Shown: positions 11,220 to 22,187, counted from the first letter of the stretch. The stretch: DNA of 64,000 bases from Kordiimonadales bacterium (GCA_015485385.1 WFTS01000149.1:1-64000); one strand, 5' to 3'. Notes: generated by a model from the letters alone, not told the origin. Program-made: numbers and translations.

Positions 11220-12212
11220 ATGAAAAATAAACTCGTTGTTTTGTTGATGCTAGGGTTTGCGGCGGCGGCAGCCATCTCCAGCTATATTGGCCAAGGTTGG
11301 GCTGCACGCGCAATGGAGGCCGGCCCGTTTGTCACCGAAATTAACGCGGCAGCTATTCCTTTGAATCATGATGATCCGGGGCTGAAAACCGTGGGGGAGC
11401 TAACGTATGTCTCTGGCTGGGTTCTAACGGCTGAAAATAAAAACTTTGGCGGGTTTTCTAGTATGCTGGTTGCCCCTGATGCCAGATCTTTAATTGCTCT
11501 GAGCGACAAAGGGGACTGGTTGACAGCATCTTTGAATTTGGATCAAAAGACACCACTTACAAAAGGCCTGTTATATCCGTTTGAAGAGGGCGCTCATGCT
11601 AAAGAAGACGGCACATACGACGCAGAAAGTCTGGTGCGAACACAAACAGGGTTCCTTGTTGGCTTGGAACAGCATCACCGCATTTTAGAAGTAGAAGCCG
11701 TTGGTGGGAAAAACCAACTGGCTCCTTACAACGGTACGGTTGATCTTAGTGTGCTGTCAGGCAATGGGGGCTTGGAGGCGATGACACTGCTTCCGAACGG
11801 AAAACTCTTGATGTTTGCTGAACATGGTCTGGACCAAAAAGGCACACTGCCGGTTTGGATTTCAGACAAAAAAACCGCAACAGTCAGGCGGTTTCAGCCC
11901 CCTAAAAATTATTCTCCAACTGATGCAGCCAGTTTACCAAATGGCGATGTCCTTTTGCTGATGCGGCACTTTTCCACGTTTGACGGTGTTTCGGCCAAAG
12001 TGATGCATATCTCAGCCAGTGAAATTGCATCACAAAATGTGATCAAGGGTCGGGAGCTGGCGCACCTTGCCCCGCCGTATGCCGTTGATAATATGGAAGC
12101 GCTTGATATTCAGCCATTAGAAAACGGCAAGGTCCGTCTGTTTATGATGTCGGATGATAATTTTAATATCGCACAGGAAACCTTATTGCTGGTCTTTGAT
12201 TGGCAGCCTTAA
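11220..12212 (+). CDS. Esterase-like activity of phytase family protein
   Basis: Signal/TM N-terminus; GGFSSMLV...LIALSDKGDWL...NGGLEAMTLLPNGKLLMFAE pattern. Confidence 0.75.
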   Translation: MKNKLVVLLMLGFAAAAAISSYIGQGWAARAMEAGPFVTEINAAAIPLNHDDPGLKTVGELTYVSGWVLTAENKNFGGFSSMLVAPDARSLIALSDKGDWLTASLNLDQKTPLTKGLLYPFEEGAHAKEDGTYDAESLVRTQTGFLVGLEQHHRILEVEAVGGKNQLAPYNGTVDLSVLSGNGGLEAMTLLPNGKLLMFAEHGLDQKGTLPVWISDKKTATVRRFQPPKNYSPTDAASLPNGDVLLLMRHFSTFDGVSAKVMHISASEIASQNVIKGRELAHLAPPYAVDNMEALDIQPLENGKVRLFMMSDDNFNIAQETLLLVFDWQP

Positions 12213-12405
12213 GCCGAAAACCAGCCGAAGCCGCGTGCGGCTTTACCCGGCACAATCTTTCCAGCTGGTTTATATTCAGCGGACGGCTAAATACTGCATA
12301 GGTTTTTCTGGTAGGACGCCGCCAGTAAAGGCGCGCGAGGTATGATATGCGAAGTGACCCCGTTGGAAAATTCCATTTGGAGCCATTATAAATTTGCGGG
12401 GTCAT

Positions 12406-12439
12406 AAAAAACGCCGCAACCCAACGGTGCGGCGTTTTT
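12406..12439. terminator. Terminator hairpin between convergent genes
   Basis: AAAAAACGCCGCA-acccaacgg-TGCGGCGTTTTT. Confidence 0.8.
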
Positions 12440-12465
12440 CGAAATTCTTTAGTCGTTGCTTAGCC

Positions 12466-12759
12466 TTAGGCAGCCGCAGCAGCCTTCTTTTTCTTAATCT
12501 CTTTTTTGATTTTCAGCGCAGCAGCAGACAAATCCCCGTCGCGCGCCTTGAGCAAGAAATTATCGAGGCCATCATTATGTTCCACACTGCGCAGAGCGTG
12601 CGTTGAAATGCGGAAGCTGATAGAACGGCCAAGGCAGTCAGATATCAAAGTAGCTTTGGTTAGGTTTGGCAAAAAGCGACGACGGGTTTTATTATGTGCG
12701 TGTGACACATTGTTCCCAGTCATTACACGCTTTCCAGTTAGTTCACATACGCGAGCCAT
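12466..12759 (-). CDS. rpmB: 50S ribosomal protein L28
   Basis: [33 protein letters not shown]. Confidence 0.96.
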   Translation of the reverse strand: MARVCELTGKRVMTGNNVSHAHNKTRRRFLPNLTKATLISDCLGRSISFRISTHALRSVEHNDGLDNFLLKARDGDLSAAALKIKKEIKKKKAAAAA

Positions 12760-12966
12760 GATCTTTATCCTTATTTTTCTCGAGGCGCTTAAGCGACCCG
12801 GAATCTTTATGATCGGTTCAAAATATCCGCCTTTTTAGGTCGGATGCAGCGCTGAGTACGCGATTCGTCCTGCGTGGTCAAGCGATTGTTGAAGGCCATG
12901 CCGTTTATGGCCCAAGCCTAGTGTGGGATGTCTCATCGGTGTCACACGCATATGGGCGTTACGTCT

Positions 12967-14706
12967 TTAAAGATCAGGCCGGTTGTTTGCATGAAAGCGG
13001 ATGCCTTCTTCTAACAAACGCCCTATCGCTAAAATCTGGTCTTCACGAAACATATTGCCCCACAGCGTGATGGAATGCGGCAGGCTTTTGGGGGCGGTTT
13101 GCGGCTCAGCAGGCGGGTTGTGCGCTGTAAGCGGTACATTACCGCGTTCTTCCATCCCAACCGGCATAGAGAGGCTCGGCGAGCCGGTATAATTGGTGAT
13201 CATCAGCATGCTGCCGGTGAAGTTAGGGCAAACAATCACATCTACTGTCTCGTAAATATCGGCCATGGCCTCCATCACTTTACGGCGCAGTCGGTCCACT
13301 TGCAGCGCCTCAACGGCGGGCAGCAAATGAGCACGCCGGAACGTATTGGGCCAAGCCCGTTTTTCTTGCCAGCGCATCAGGTCATCTTGGTTTGAAAGCG
13401 TTAAATCCTCAAATGCGGCAGCGGCCTCTACCTCAAGCGTGGTGATCAGCGCGCCGTACGGCAGATCAGGCAGTTTGATTTCCGTAAGCTTGAACCCCAT
13501 TTCACGGACGCGGTCTAGGACGGCTTTGTCGCTTAGGGTGGCTTTTTCAAACCACGCCGGGTCATAGCCGATTTTAATATCTTCGGCGATCGCCGCCACA
13601 CCGTCATACGCAAAGCCATGGTCAAGCGAACTGGCGTCACCCGTGTGGGCTCCGTTCAGCACGTCCAGCACAAGGGCTGTGTCCTCCACATAGCGGCAGA
13701 TCGGCCCGATTTTGTCGAGCGACCAACACAGTGCCATTGCACCTGTGCGCGGCACGCGTCCGAAGGTGGGGCGCAGGCCAACAGCTCCGCAGCGGCTTGT
13801 TGGTGATATGATAGACCCCAGCGTTTCCGTCCCAATGGCAAAGCCGCACAAGCCCGCCGCCGTGGCTGAGGCCGACCCAGCGCTGGAACCAGACGATCCT
13901 TCTTCAATATTCCACGGGTTGCGGGTTAGTCCGCCAAACCACAGGTCGCCGTATGCAAGGGCCCCTAGCGTGGTTTTGCCGATCAAGATTGCGCCCGCTT
14001 TGCGCAATCGCTTTACAATTTCAGCGTCCTCAGTCGGTACGCGGTTCTTATAGGGTTCAGCCCCCCATGTGGTGCGCACACCGGCGGTATCGGCCAAATC
14101 TTTTAGCCCGTAGGGGATGCCGTGCAGTGGGCCTTTGTCAGTTCCTGCGCGTAAGGCACTATCGGCTTTGCGAGCTTCAGCGCGGGCGCTTTCCTCAAGG
14201 ACGGTGACAAAACACTCCAGTTTGGGGGCAATCTTTTGAATGCGGTGCAGATAAATATCGACAAGTCGCAGGCACGATATTTGGCCCGACCTGATCCAGG
14301 CTCCCTGTTTCCAAACAGGAGCGAAGGCAATGTCTTCATCAGCGGGTAAAGGTCCGGCATCTGCGGCTTTGGCAGCGATATCAACATGGTTCTCTTGCGC
14401 TGGATAGTCTCTACCCTTGAGGCGTGGATCAAAAATCAGCGCGGGGGCATCTTCATTTTTCAGCTTTACGCCTTCGCGTCGTGCGCGGATACGGTCAACG
14501 GTGGCCTCTAGCCCATCATAAATTTTCGCGCGCTCATCATCGGTATAAGCAACACCGGCCAATTTTTCCGCGATGCCCAAATCATCGGGAGCCGCCAGAG
14601 GTGGGCGTTTTGTTTCGTCTTGTGCCATAACCGCGCCGGTAACAGCCAAGCTGCCAACCATGCTTGAAGATTTTAAAAATTGCCGTCTGTCTAGCCGTTT
14701 AGCCAT
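12967..14706 (-). CDS. Amidase (amidase-signature family), Tat-exported
   Basis: Twin-arginine leader MAKRLDRRQFLKSSS; amidase signature GIPYGLKDL...GSSGSSAGSASATAAGLCGFAIGTETLGSI. Confidence 0.92.
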   Translation of the reverse strand: MAKRLDRRQFLKSSSMVGSLAVTGAVMAQDETKRPPLAAPDDLGIAEKLAGVAYTDDERAKIYDGLEATVDRIRARREGVKLKNEDAPALIFDPRLKGRDYPAQENHVDIAAKAADAGPLPADEDIAFAPVWKQGAWIRSGQISCLRLVDIYLHRIQKIAPKLECFVTVLEESARAEARKADSALRAGTDKGPLHGIPYGLKDLADTAGVRTTWGAEPYKNRVPTEDAEIVKRLRKAGAILIGKTTLGALAYGDLWFGGLTRNPWNIEEGSSGSSAGSASATAAGLCGFAIGTETLGSIISPTSRCGAVGLRPTFGRVPRTGAMALCWSLDKIGPICRYVEDTALVLDVLNGAHTGDASSLDHGFAYDGVAAIAEDIKIGYDPAWFEKATLSDKAVLDRVREMGFKLTEIKLPDLPYGALITTLEVEAAAAFEDLTLSNQDDLMRWQEKRAWPNTFRRAHLLPAVEALQVDRLRRKVMEAMADIYETVDVIVCPNFTGSMLMITNYTGSPSLSMPVGMEERGNVPLTAHNPPAEPQTAPKSLPHSITLWGNMFREDQILAIGRLLEEGIRFHANNRPDL

Positions 14707-14947
14707 GATAAACCTCCCCTGTTTCTGGTTATCATACAGTAATTCCCGGTAAAGAGAATCCCTCTTTAACGGAAGATGGCTAAGTGCCCCGAGATATTTG
14801 TGTTATTCCCACAGCTAATAATAAACCGCGTTATCTCGGCGTGCACCCCGATCAAGCTGTGGCCTAGATTTGTGTTTAATTATTGTTTGTCAGTTGCTTT
14901 TTAGCGCGTTAGGAAACGCGTTCGCTCTTTTATATTCAGGCTCTCTT

Positions 14948-17900
14948 ATGTCACCCATCATTAAAGCCGTCCTTGGCCCTACTAATACCGGGAAAACGCA
15001 TTACGCGGTTGAGCGCATGCTGGGCTATTCATCGGGGTTGATGGGGTTTCCGCTTAGGCTTTTGGCGCGTGAAGTGTATGACCGGGTGGTGGCCGTTAAG
15101 GGCAGAAATCAGGTGGCGCTGCTTACGGGCGAGGAGCGCATTGTGCCTGAAGGAGCGCGCTATTTCTTGTGTACTGCTGAGGCGATGCCACGCCAGAAGC
15201 TGGTGGATTTTGTCGCCATTGATGAAATCCAAATGGCCGCCGATCCCCAGCGCGGGCATATTTTTACTGAGCATCTGCTGCATATGCGTGGGCGGCATGA
15301 AACGCTGTTTCTGGGTGCGGCTACGATGCGCAATTTGATTGCCCGCTTGATCCCGGACGCCGAAATCATATACCGCGAGCGTTTTTCAAAGCTCTCGTAT
15401 GTGCGACCAGTTAAACTCTCTAAACTGCCGCGCCGCAGCGTGGTGGTGGGGTTTTCCGCCACTGATGTTTACGGTATGGCCGAGCTGCTGAAGCGCCATA
15501 AAGGCGGCGCGGCGATTGTGATGGGGGCACTTAGCCCTAGAACCCGTAACCGCCAAGTGGAAATGTATCAGGCGGGTGAAGTGGATCATTTGGTCGCCAC
15601 TGATGCAATTGGTATGGGGCTTAATCTGGATATAGAGCATGTTGCCTTTTCGGCGATGACCAAGTTCGATGGCCGCACGTTTCGCGAACTGAGCGCCGCC
15701 GAGGCTGCGCAAATTGCGGGACGCGCTGGGCGCTATAAAACAGATGGCACTTTCTCAGCTCTTGGCGGCGGCGGCGAGCAAAGCGAGATTTTAAATGATC
15801 GTATGATTAAGCAGATAGAAGACCATCAATTTGCTCCGGTGAAGCATATCTGCTGGCGAAACAGGCGGTTAAATTTTTCGACGATTCCACGGCTTTTGGC
15901 GTCACTGGAAGAGCATACAAAGGTTGAAGGCCTTATACGCTCACGCGGCAGTGTGGATCTGGCGGCGCTGAAGGCATTGTCTACGGATGAAGACGTTATA
16001 ACACTGGCCGATCATAAAGACGCTGTATCAAGGCTTTGGAATATATGCCAAATTCCGGACTTTCGTAAACTTTCGCCAGGCGACCATAATAGCCTTCTCA
16101 AGAGAATTTTCGTCAATATTATGGGCCCTAGCGGCACCATTCCCCATGACTGGGTCGCGGCTCAAGTTAAGCGTCTTGACAATATGGACGGTGATATAGA
16201 TACCTTGGCCGGTCGGATTGCCAGTATTCGGACGTGGACCTATGTTTCACACCGAAAAGATTGGTTAACTGATGCGGCCCACTGGGCTCATGTAACCCGC
16301 AGTGTTGAAAACCGATTGTCAGACGCGCTGCACGAAAAATTAACCCAGAGATTTGTGGATCGCCGCACGGCGGTCCTCATGCGCTCGCTCAGGCAAAGGG
16401 ACGCACTCCGCGTGAGCATCGATAGCGAAACAAATACCGTTTCTGTCGAAGGACATGAAATTGGCGAACTGAACGGCTTTTCTTTCAAAGTGGACCCAGC
16501 AAGTGCGGGCGACGAAGCCAAAACCCTTCAAGCAGCGGCTAATCAAGGCCTCCAAATTGAACTGACCCGCCGGGCAAAGATATTTGCCAATGTAGGCGCA
16601 AAAACGCTGGAATTTGATTTCAGAGAGGGCCTTGATAAGCCTATTCTCGTTTGGGAAGGCGCCCCTATTGCAACCGTTCATGATAGCGGAGCGCTGTTTG
16701 CGCCTCGGATTAAGCTGTTGGCCAACACACTATTGACCGGCGATATGGCCGATTTGGTGCGCGACAAAACCCAAGAATGGCTTGATGGTCGTATCACTGA
16801 GCGCATGGAACCCCTAGTGAAACTTGCGCAAGAGCTGAACGGTGAAATCGAAGCCCCCGAGGGTGCGGTGCCACTTTCTGGTTTGGCGCGCGGTGTTGCT
16901 TACCGGCTTTTAGAACATTACGGTGTGATGGGCCGTGCGGAAGTGGACGCTGATTTACGGCAACTTGACCAAGAAGCCCGTAAAGGTCTGCGCCGTTTTG
17001 GCATCAGGATTGGCGCCTCTAGCCTTTATATGCCGTTTGTCATGAAACCCCATGCGACCGAACTTAGGTTGGCGATGTGGGCGATGGCGGGTAAAATTGA
17101 AGGCCTGCCGAAAATCCCAACACCGGGCATGGTGTGGGTTGATATTCAAGAAGACGCCCCGGACAACTTCTATGAATTGGCGGGCTTTAAACCATGCGGC
17201 AAAAAAGCTGTTCGCATGGATATGTTAGAGCGCCTCGCAGATGCTGTGCGTCCTTTGGGGTCTGGACGTGACTTTTTTGAGGTCACGCCTGAGACGATGG
17301 GGCTTGTTGGCTTGTCCGGCGAAGATTTTGCCTCTGTGATGAGAACAATTGGCTATAAGCATGAAGTGCGTAAGATTGCACCGGTAAGGCCGGAACAATC
17401 TGATAAGGCTGGAAAAACAGGCACTGACGAAGCTGTGGAAGAGGCGGCGGGACAAAAACCTCAGCACACAGCGCCGGTTGAAGCTGTACCAGAAGTACAG
17501 GCGAATGAAGAAACTCCCAGTGAAGTAGTATCCACCCCAGAGGCATCAACTTCAGAGGTTATTACCGAAGACAATCCCGCAGATGATGCGCTGACAGCAG
17601 ATGCAGCTTTAGCGGATGCCCTCGCAGCAGAAGCTGGTGCTATTGATCCTTCCGACCTGTCCGTTACCACTAAAATAGAAGGCGACGCGACAAAGGATGA
17701 CGAGCTGGTCGAACGGTATTTCTTTGCATGGGCGCCCAAGCACAAGGCGCGCGCGCATGGACGCAAGCCCCATGCGGATAAGCAAGCAGATAAAAACGGC
17801 GAAGATCGCAGCAGGGGAAAACTCGGTGATCGCTCTAAGCGTACCTTCAGCAGTAAGGCGGGAGAACGCCCGAAAGGCGCTCATGCTAAAGGAGATAGAA

Positions 17901-18028
17901 GCCGGAACGCACAGCCGAACCGCGGCGCAAAGGGGGCGAGGCCACCGCGGCGTGAAAAGCAAGCGGACCCAGATTCGCCTTTTGCAGCGCTTGCAGGGTT
18001 GAAGGCGTCGCTTGAGAAGAAAAAATAA
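14948..18028 (+). CDS. SUV3-like DEAD/DExH helicase-related protein with basic disordered C-terminal tail
   Basis: MSPIIKAVLGPTNTGKTHYAVERML (Walker A), IDEIQMAADPQRG, HAQ-like QIAGRAGRY motif VI. Start moved from 14870 to ATG 14948. Confidence 0.88.
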   Translation: MSPIIKAVLGPTNTGKTHYAVERMLGYSSGLMGFPLRLLAREVYDRVVAVKGRNQVALLTGEERIVPEGARYFLCTAEAMPRQKLVDFVAIDEIQMAADPQRGHIFTEHLLHMRGRHETLFLGAATMRNLIARLIPDAEIIYRERFSKLSYVRPVKLSKLPRRSVVVGFSATDVYGMAELLKRHKGGAAIVMGALSPRTRNRQVEMYQAGEVDHLVATDAIGMGLNLDIEHVAFSAMTKFDGRTFRELSAAEAAQIAGRAGRYKTDGTFSALGGGGEQSEILNDRMIKQIEDHQFAPVKHICWRNRRLNFSTIPRLLASLEEHTKVEGLIRSRGSVDLAALKALSTDEDVITLADHKDAVSRLWNICQIPDFRKLSPGDHNSLLKRIFVNIMGPSGTIPHDWVAAQVKRLDNMDGDIDTLAGRIASIRTWTYVSHRKDWLTDAAHWAHVTRSVENRLSDALHEKLTQRFVDRRTAVLMRSLRQRDALRVSIDSETNTVSVEGHEIGELNGFSFKVDPASAGDEAKTLQAAANQGLQIELTRRAKIFANVGAKTLEFDFREGLDKPILVWEGAPIATVHDSGALFAPRIKLLANTLLTGDMADLVRDKTQEWLDGRITERMEPLVKLAQELNGEIEAPEGAVPLSGLARGVAYRLLEHYGVMGRAEVDADLRQLDQEARKGLRRFGIRIGASSLYMPFVMKPHATELRLAMWAMAGKIEGLPKIPTPGMVWVDIQEDAPDNFYELAGFKPCGKKAVRMDMLERLADAVRPLGSGRDFFEVTPETMGLVGLSGEDFASVMRTIGYKHEVRKIAPVRPEQSDKAGKTGTDEAVEEAAGQKPQHTAPVEAVPEVQANEETPSEVVSTPEASTSEVITEDNPADDALTADAALADALAAEAGAIDPSDLSVTTKIEGDATKDDELVERYFFAWAPKHKARAHGRKPHADKQADKNGEDRSRGKLGDRSKRTFSSKAGERPKGAHAKGDRSRNAQPNRGAKGARPPRREKQADPDSPFAALAGLKASLEKKK

Positions 18029-18045
18029 AGCAGGCACACCGCTTT

Positions 18046-18441
18046 ATGAAATATGAAGAAACAGGTGACAAAATTAGGCTGGATAAATGGCTCTGGCACG
18101 CCCGTTTTTTTAAAACCCGGTCATTGGCAGCTAAAATATGCAGGGGGGGTAAGGTCCGTATCAATGGCGATCACAGCGTGAAAGCGGCGTCATTGATCAA
18201 GCCCGGTGATGTGCTGACATTTAGCCAAGCCAACGATATCAGGGTGATCAAGATGCTTGCGCCCGGCGAACGTCGCGGACCCGCAGTAGAGGCGCAAGGT
18301 CTGTATGAGGACCTTAGTCCTGTTATTCTCAAGACTGACAAAACCAGTGTGCAGCACGTGGTGGGAGGTCGGGATGCAGGCTCTGGGCGCCCGACAAAAG
18401 CAGACCGACGAGCCACAGATAAACTTAAAAGTTGGGATTGA
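18046..18441 (+). CDS. S4-domain RNA-binding protein (Hsp15-like)
   Basis: IRLDKWLWHARFFKTRSLAAKICRGGKVRING S4 motif. Confidence 0.9.
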   Translation: MKYEETGDKIRLDKWLWHARFFKTRSLAAKICRGGKVRINGDHSVKAASLIKPGDVLTFSQANDIRVIKMLAPGERRGPAVEAQGLYEDLSPVILKTDKTSVQHVVGGRDAGSGRPTKADRRATDKLKSWD

Positions 18442-18545
18442 TTATAAATCCTGTGACAAAATCGTTGCCGAGCCGCAAACTTTTGGGCATAAATCCTTAG
18501 ATCGAAAACCTTAAGCGGTTTTTTGCGAATTTTTAGGAGAATCCT

Positions 18546-18881
18546 GTGACCTACATCGTCACCGAGGCCTGCATCAAATGTAAATATATGGACTGCGTAG
18601 AAGTTTGCCCTGTGGACTGCTTCTATGAGGGCGAGAATATGTTGGTGATCAACCCCAACGAATGCATTGATTGCGGCGTTTGCGAACCTGAATGCCCTGC
18701 TGAAGCAATTCTTCCCGATACGGAAGACGGGCTTGAGAAGATGTTGGAGATCAATACCAAATATTCTGAGGAATGGCCAAATATTACGGTGCGCCGTGAT
18801 CCGCCGGCGGATGCAGATGAATGGCAAGGTAAAGACGGCAAAATGGAATTTTTCTCTGAAAAGCCAGGTGAAGGTGATTAA
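18546..18881 (+). CDS. fdxA: 7Fe ferredoxin FdxA
   Basis: [54 protein letters not shown] start. Confidence 0.95.
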   Translation: MTYIVTEACIKCKYMDCVEVCPVDCFYEGENMLVINPNECIDCGVCEPECPAEAILPDTEDGLEKMLEINTKYSEEWPNITVRRDPPADADEWQGKDGKMEFFSEKPGEGD

Positions 18882-18914
18882 GCTAAAATTCTAAGACAAA
18901 ACCATGCTGATGGT

Positions 18915-18951
18915 ATAGAAAAACCGGGCTCTCGCAGCTCGGTTTTTCTAT
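18915..18951. terminator. Terminator hairpin downstream of fdxA
   Basis: ATAGAAAAACCGGGCT...AGCTCGGTTTTTCTAT. Confidence 0.8.
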
Positions 18952-18987
18952 GTCTGACTTATAGTGCTTCCAACCATAATTCCTCTT

Positions 18988-19015
18988 TTGTGATCACCCC
19001 CATTTATGATCACAA
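18988..19015. repeat. Perfect inverted repeat TTGTGATCA-N10-TGATCACAA
   Basis: 9-bp perfect arms at 18988-18996 and 19007-19015 in the fdxA-carD intergenic region. Confidence 0.75.
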
Positions 19016-19529
19016 CGAGAGCGACTGCGCCCGGCCAGCTTTGCGTGGACGTCTACACGGTGTTTGGGCGCCATTTCAGTAAAACTCAGTTGGAAAGACC
19101 TTAGTCTTGCCCTGAAGCGATCTTTGGGCATGTGATACTGTTCAAATCTGTCCAAAAAGATATAGAATATGGCTCTCACAGTGCGTTTTTCGGTATAATT
19201 TCACCATTAGTTTACCGCAAGGGCTACAAAAACCCTTAAAAATATGTTACAAGTGACCTTGAGAGACGCATTTATCCTTGAATGGGATGGATTAAATGTG
19301 GGTGGCTGGCACCACCAAAATATTAATCGGCGCCATCAAAATTAAATTGACGGCACGTCCAGCAGGGCGGTGCTCTGGTTTTTTTTGGCGATTTGTCGGG
19401 AATTGGTCCTTCGGGATAATTTCCAGGGGTTTCCGCGGCCAATCTTCAAATTGGTTGCGTTTGAAACCTGTTGTGGCCTCAAGGTTTAACATGTAGGTCG
19501 CATGTTAGTGAGAAGGATAAAATATCAAT

Positions 19530-20030
19530 ATGGCTAAATCATCTAAAAAAGCATTTTCAATCGGCGATTATGTTGTTTACCCAAAGCACGGCGTTGGCAA
19601 AATTACCGAGATGGAAAGCCAAGAGATATCAGGCATGATGCTTGAACTTTATGTGGTGCGATTTGAAAAAGAACGCATGACTTTGCGCGTTCCAACCAAT
19701 AAAGCCGAAGTAAGCGGTATGCGCCGCCTGTCCTCAGACGCAACTCTGAAAGAGGCCTTCACCACCTTGAAAGGCAAAGCCCGGATTAAGCGCACCATGT
19801 GGTCGCGTCGCGCACAGGAATATGAAGCCAAAATTAATTCTGGTGATTTGGTATCTATTGCTGAAGTTGTTCGTGATTTGCACCGGGGTGCAGATCAGCC
19901 TGAACAATCCTATAGCGAGCGCCAGATTTATGAAAATGCGCTTGGACGTTTGGCAAGGGAGCTAGCAGCTGTCGAGGATATCGACGAAGAAGCTGCAATT
20001 GTTAAGCTCGAAAGTGAGCTTGTCGCATAA
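19530..20030 (+). CDS. carD: CarD family transcriptional regulator
   Basis: FSIGDYVVYPKHGVGKITEMESQEI; typical CarD/CdnL N-terminus. Confidence 0.93.
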   Translation: MAKSSKKAFSIGDYVVYPKHGVGKITEMESQEISGMMLELYVVRFEKERMTLRVPTNKAEVSGMRRLSSDATLKEAFTTLKGKARIKRTMWSRRAQEYEAKINSGDLVSIAEVVRDLHRGADQPEQSYSERQIYENALGRLARELAAVEDIDEEAAIVKLESELVA

Positions 20031-20052
20031 GCAATTTACGTTGCTGTGCTTG

Positions 20053-20087
20053 AAAAACCCGCCTCGATGTATCGGAGCGGGTTTTTT
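20053..20087 (+). terminator. Terminator downstream of carD
   Basis: GAAAAACCCGC...GCGGGTTTTTT hairpin with T-run. Confidence 0.85.
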
Positions 20088-20403
20088 CATGCGCGAGTCG
20101 CAGAGAAATAAACTTTCCTTACTTTGTTCGCTTAAGTGCAGAGATTGATGCGGGTCTTTTTGATTGTCAGAATTGGCTTTGAGGGGGCTTTATGAATGGC
20201 TGCGCCATTTTTTTACCATAAGATAAAAAAAATGCTGCAATTCCGGTCAAAATAGGCATAATGCACTGAATTAATCGAATACATTAATTGCTGCCATGGG
20301 AAGGGAAGCCCGGCACTTTAGGGAATTTTATCCATAAGGTGGGATGGCAGCACATTGATAACGCGGCAAAGACACAATTTATTCAGCCAAAAGGGAGGGT
20401 GTT

Positions 20404-21285
20404 TTGGCAAGAGGCAATTGGGCGACAGTAGAAGATAGAAAGCTTATTCGCTTTGCGATGAAGGCTCCTATGCTGGAACGCGGGGAAGAAGCCGAGCTTG
20501 CTATAAGCTGGCAACAAGACCGAGATGAACACGCACTGAAAAAGTTAACCGAATCGCACCTTAGGCTTGCCATTTCATCAGCGAGCAAATATCGCCACTA
20601 TGGCCTTCCGGCAGCAGATCTTATTCAAGAAGGCACGGTTGGCTTGATGGAAGCCGCTTACCGGTTTGAAATTTCCCGCGAAGTTCGTTTTTCTACCTAT
20701 GCTAACTGGTGGGTCCGTGCAGCGGTGCAGGATTATGTCCTTAGAAATTGGTCGATTGTGCGCACCGGAACAACATCGGCTCATAAATCCCTATTTTTCA
20801 ATCTCAAACGCTTGAAGGCTCGTATGGGCGTTGACCCAGACCGGCCCCTTTCTTTCACGGCTCGTAATCAGATTGCTGATGAAATGGGTGTTAAACTGAG
20901 AGATGTGGAGGCGATGGAAGGTCGTATGACCGCTAATGATCGTTCTTTGAACGCCCCTGTTGCTGACGAATCTGTTCAAGAGTGGCAAGATTTATTGGTA
21001 TCAGATGCGCCTGCGCCAGAAGCGCTTTATATGGATAGTCATGACAGCACTAAAAAAGCTCAGTTGATCGAAAAAGCAATGGAAAACCTTACTGAGCGTG
21101 AAACCTTCATTATCCGCGAGCGTCAACTAAGGGAAGACGGCGTTACTTTGGCGGTTCTTGGGGGGCAGTTGGGTATTTCCAAAGAACGCGTGCGTCAGTT
21201 GGAGGCACAGGCACTTGGTAAATTAAAGCAGGCTTTGATCCGGCGGGTTGGGGATCCGGTTTTGGCGGGGCTCGCTGACGGATAA
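20404..21285 (+). CDS. rpoH: RpoH-type (sigma-32 family) RNA polymerase sigma factor
   Basis: TTG start; region 2 DLIQEGTVGLMEAAYRFEISREVRFSTYANWWVRAAVQDYVLRNWS and RpoH box-like HKSLFFNLKRLKARM. Confidence 0.9.
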   Translation: MARGNWATVEDRKLIRFAMKAPMLERGEEAELAISWQQDRDEHALKKLTESHLRLAISSASKYRHYGLPAADLIQEGTVGLMEAAYRFEISREVRFSTYANWWVRAAVQDYVLRNWSIVRTGTTSAHKSLFFNLKRLKARMGVDPDRPLSFTARNQIADEMGVKLRDVEAMEGRMTANDRSLNAPVADESVQEWQDLLVSDAPAPEALYMDSHDSTKKAQLIEKAMENLTERETFIIRERQLREDGVTLAVLGGQLGISKERVRQLEAQALGKLKQALIRRVGDPVLAGLADG

Positions 21286-21313
21286 ATGAACAGAGGGCAT
21301 AAATACCCTTATT

Positions 21314-22141
21314 CTATTTGGTCTGAATGGGCGGTATGATAATCAACTGAGCGGCATCCTCTAAAATAATTTTTGGACCGCCTGCCCATTCCACCCAGCC
21401 CCTTACTTCGATGGTTTTGCCTTCTAAGCCAAAGCTCTGGTTTTCTGTTTCAGTGAATTGGCGGTATAGGCGTTTGGGGATTTGCACAGTAAAATCTGTC
21501 GCCCAATCTTTGCCAAAGTTTAAATAGGTGCCGCTGCGGCTCCTCTTCTCGGACAAAACCTTTCCAATGATGATTTGAAACCAGCCAGGTTGCAGCTTGT
21601 CGCTATTTGCGTGAACAGGGGATAGGCCACCGATCGCCCAAAGGCCCTTATGGCTTTCCCGTGCGTTTTTCTCGGCGCCGCGTAAGGGGTCTGCTGCGAC
21701 AGGGCGCAAGGTGTGCGGCATGAAATAGACATGCCCACCCTCAACAAGGGCATGTTGCAGCCATAAGCCGCTCGTGGTTTGCACATGGGCAACTTGCGCC
21801 CCAAGTGCTGTGGTTTTTTTCCGAGCGCAAAAAAAGTATAGATCGGTATTTTCTACTACTGCTGCGAGCGCTAATTTGGATTTTTTAGCATATGGCCAAC
21901 TTCTGTAAGGCGCGCCGGGGGGCCAATATTCCGGCGCTTTGACTTCAGCCAGCAAGATGGTTTTTCCATTCATTAGCTGGAATTTATCACCAGATATGAC
22001 CTTTTTCACTCGTCCTGAGCCGCATGCTTTTAAGCGTTTAGGCAAGAGCTCAGAAGCAGTTATTGGCCCGGCAAAACTGGTGGCTGGCGTACTGCCAACC
22101 AACCATAGTATTGCCCCCAATAAGACCACTGTTTTGATCAT
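21314..22141 (-). CDS. Secreted thermonuclease (SNase)-like protein, catalytic residues apparently altered
   Basis: Signal peptide; SNase-like GKTILLAEVKAPEYWPPG..., ALVEGGHVYF, C-terminal OB-like segment. Confidence 0.7.
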   Translation of the reverse strand: MIKTVVLLGAILWLVGSTPATSFAGPITASELLPKRLKACGSGRVKKVISGDKFQLMNGKTILLAEVKAPEYWPPGAPYRSWPYAKKSKLALAAVVENTDLYFFCARKKTTALGAQVAHVQTTSGLWLQHALVEGGHVYFMPHTLRPVAADPLRGAEKNARESHKGLWAIGGLSPVHANSDKLQPGWFQIIIGKVLSEKRSRSGTYLNFGKDWATDFTVQIPKRLYRQFTETENQSFGLEGKTIEVRGWVEWAGGPKIILEDAAQLIIIPPIQTK

Positions 22142-22187
22142 TGGTCTACTAGTGCAGATATTGCGCGCCGGGTAAAGGTCTTAGCGT

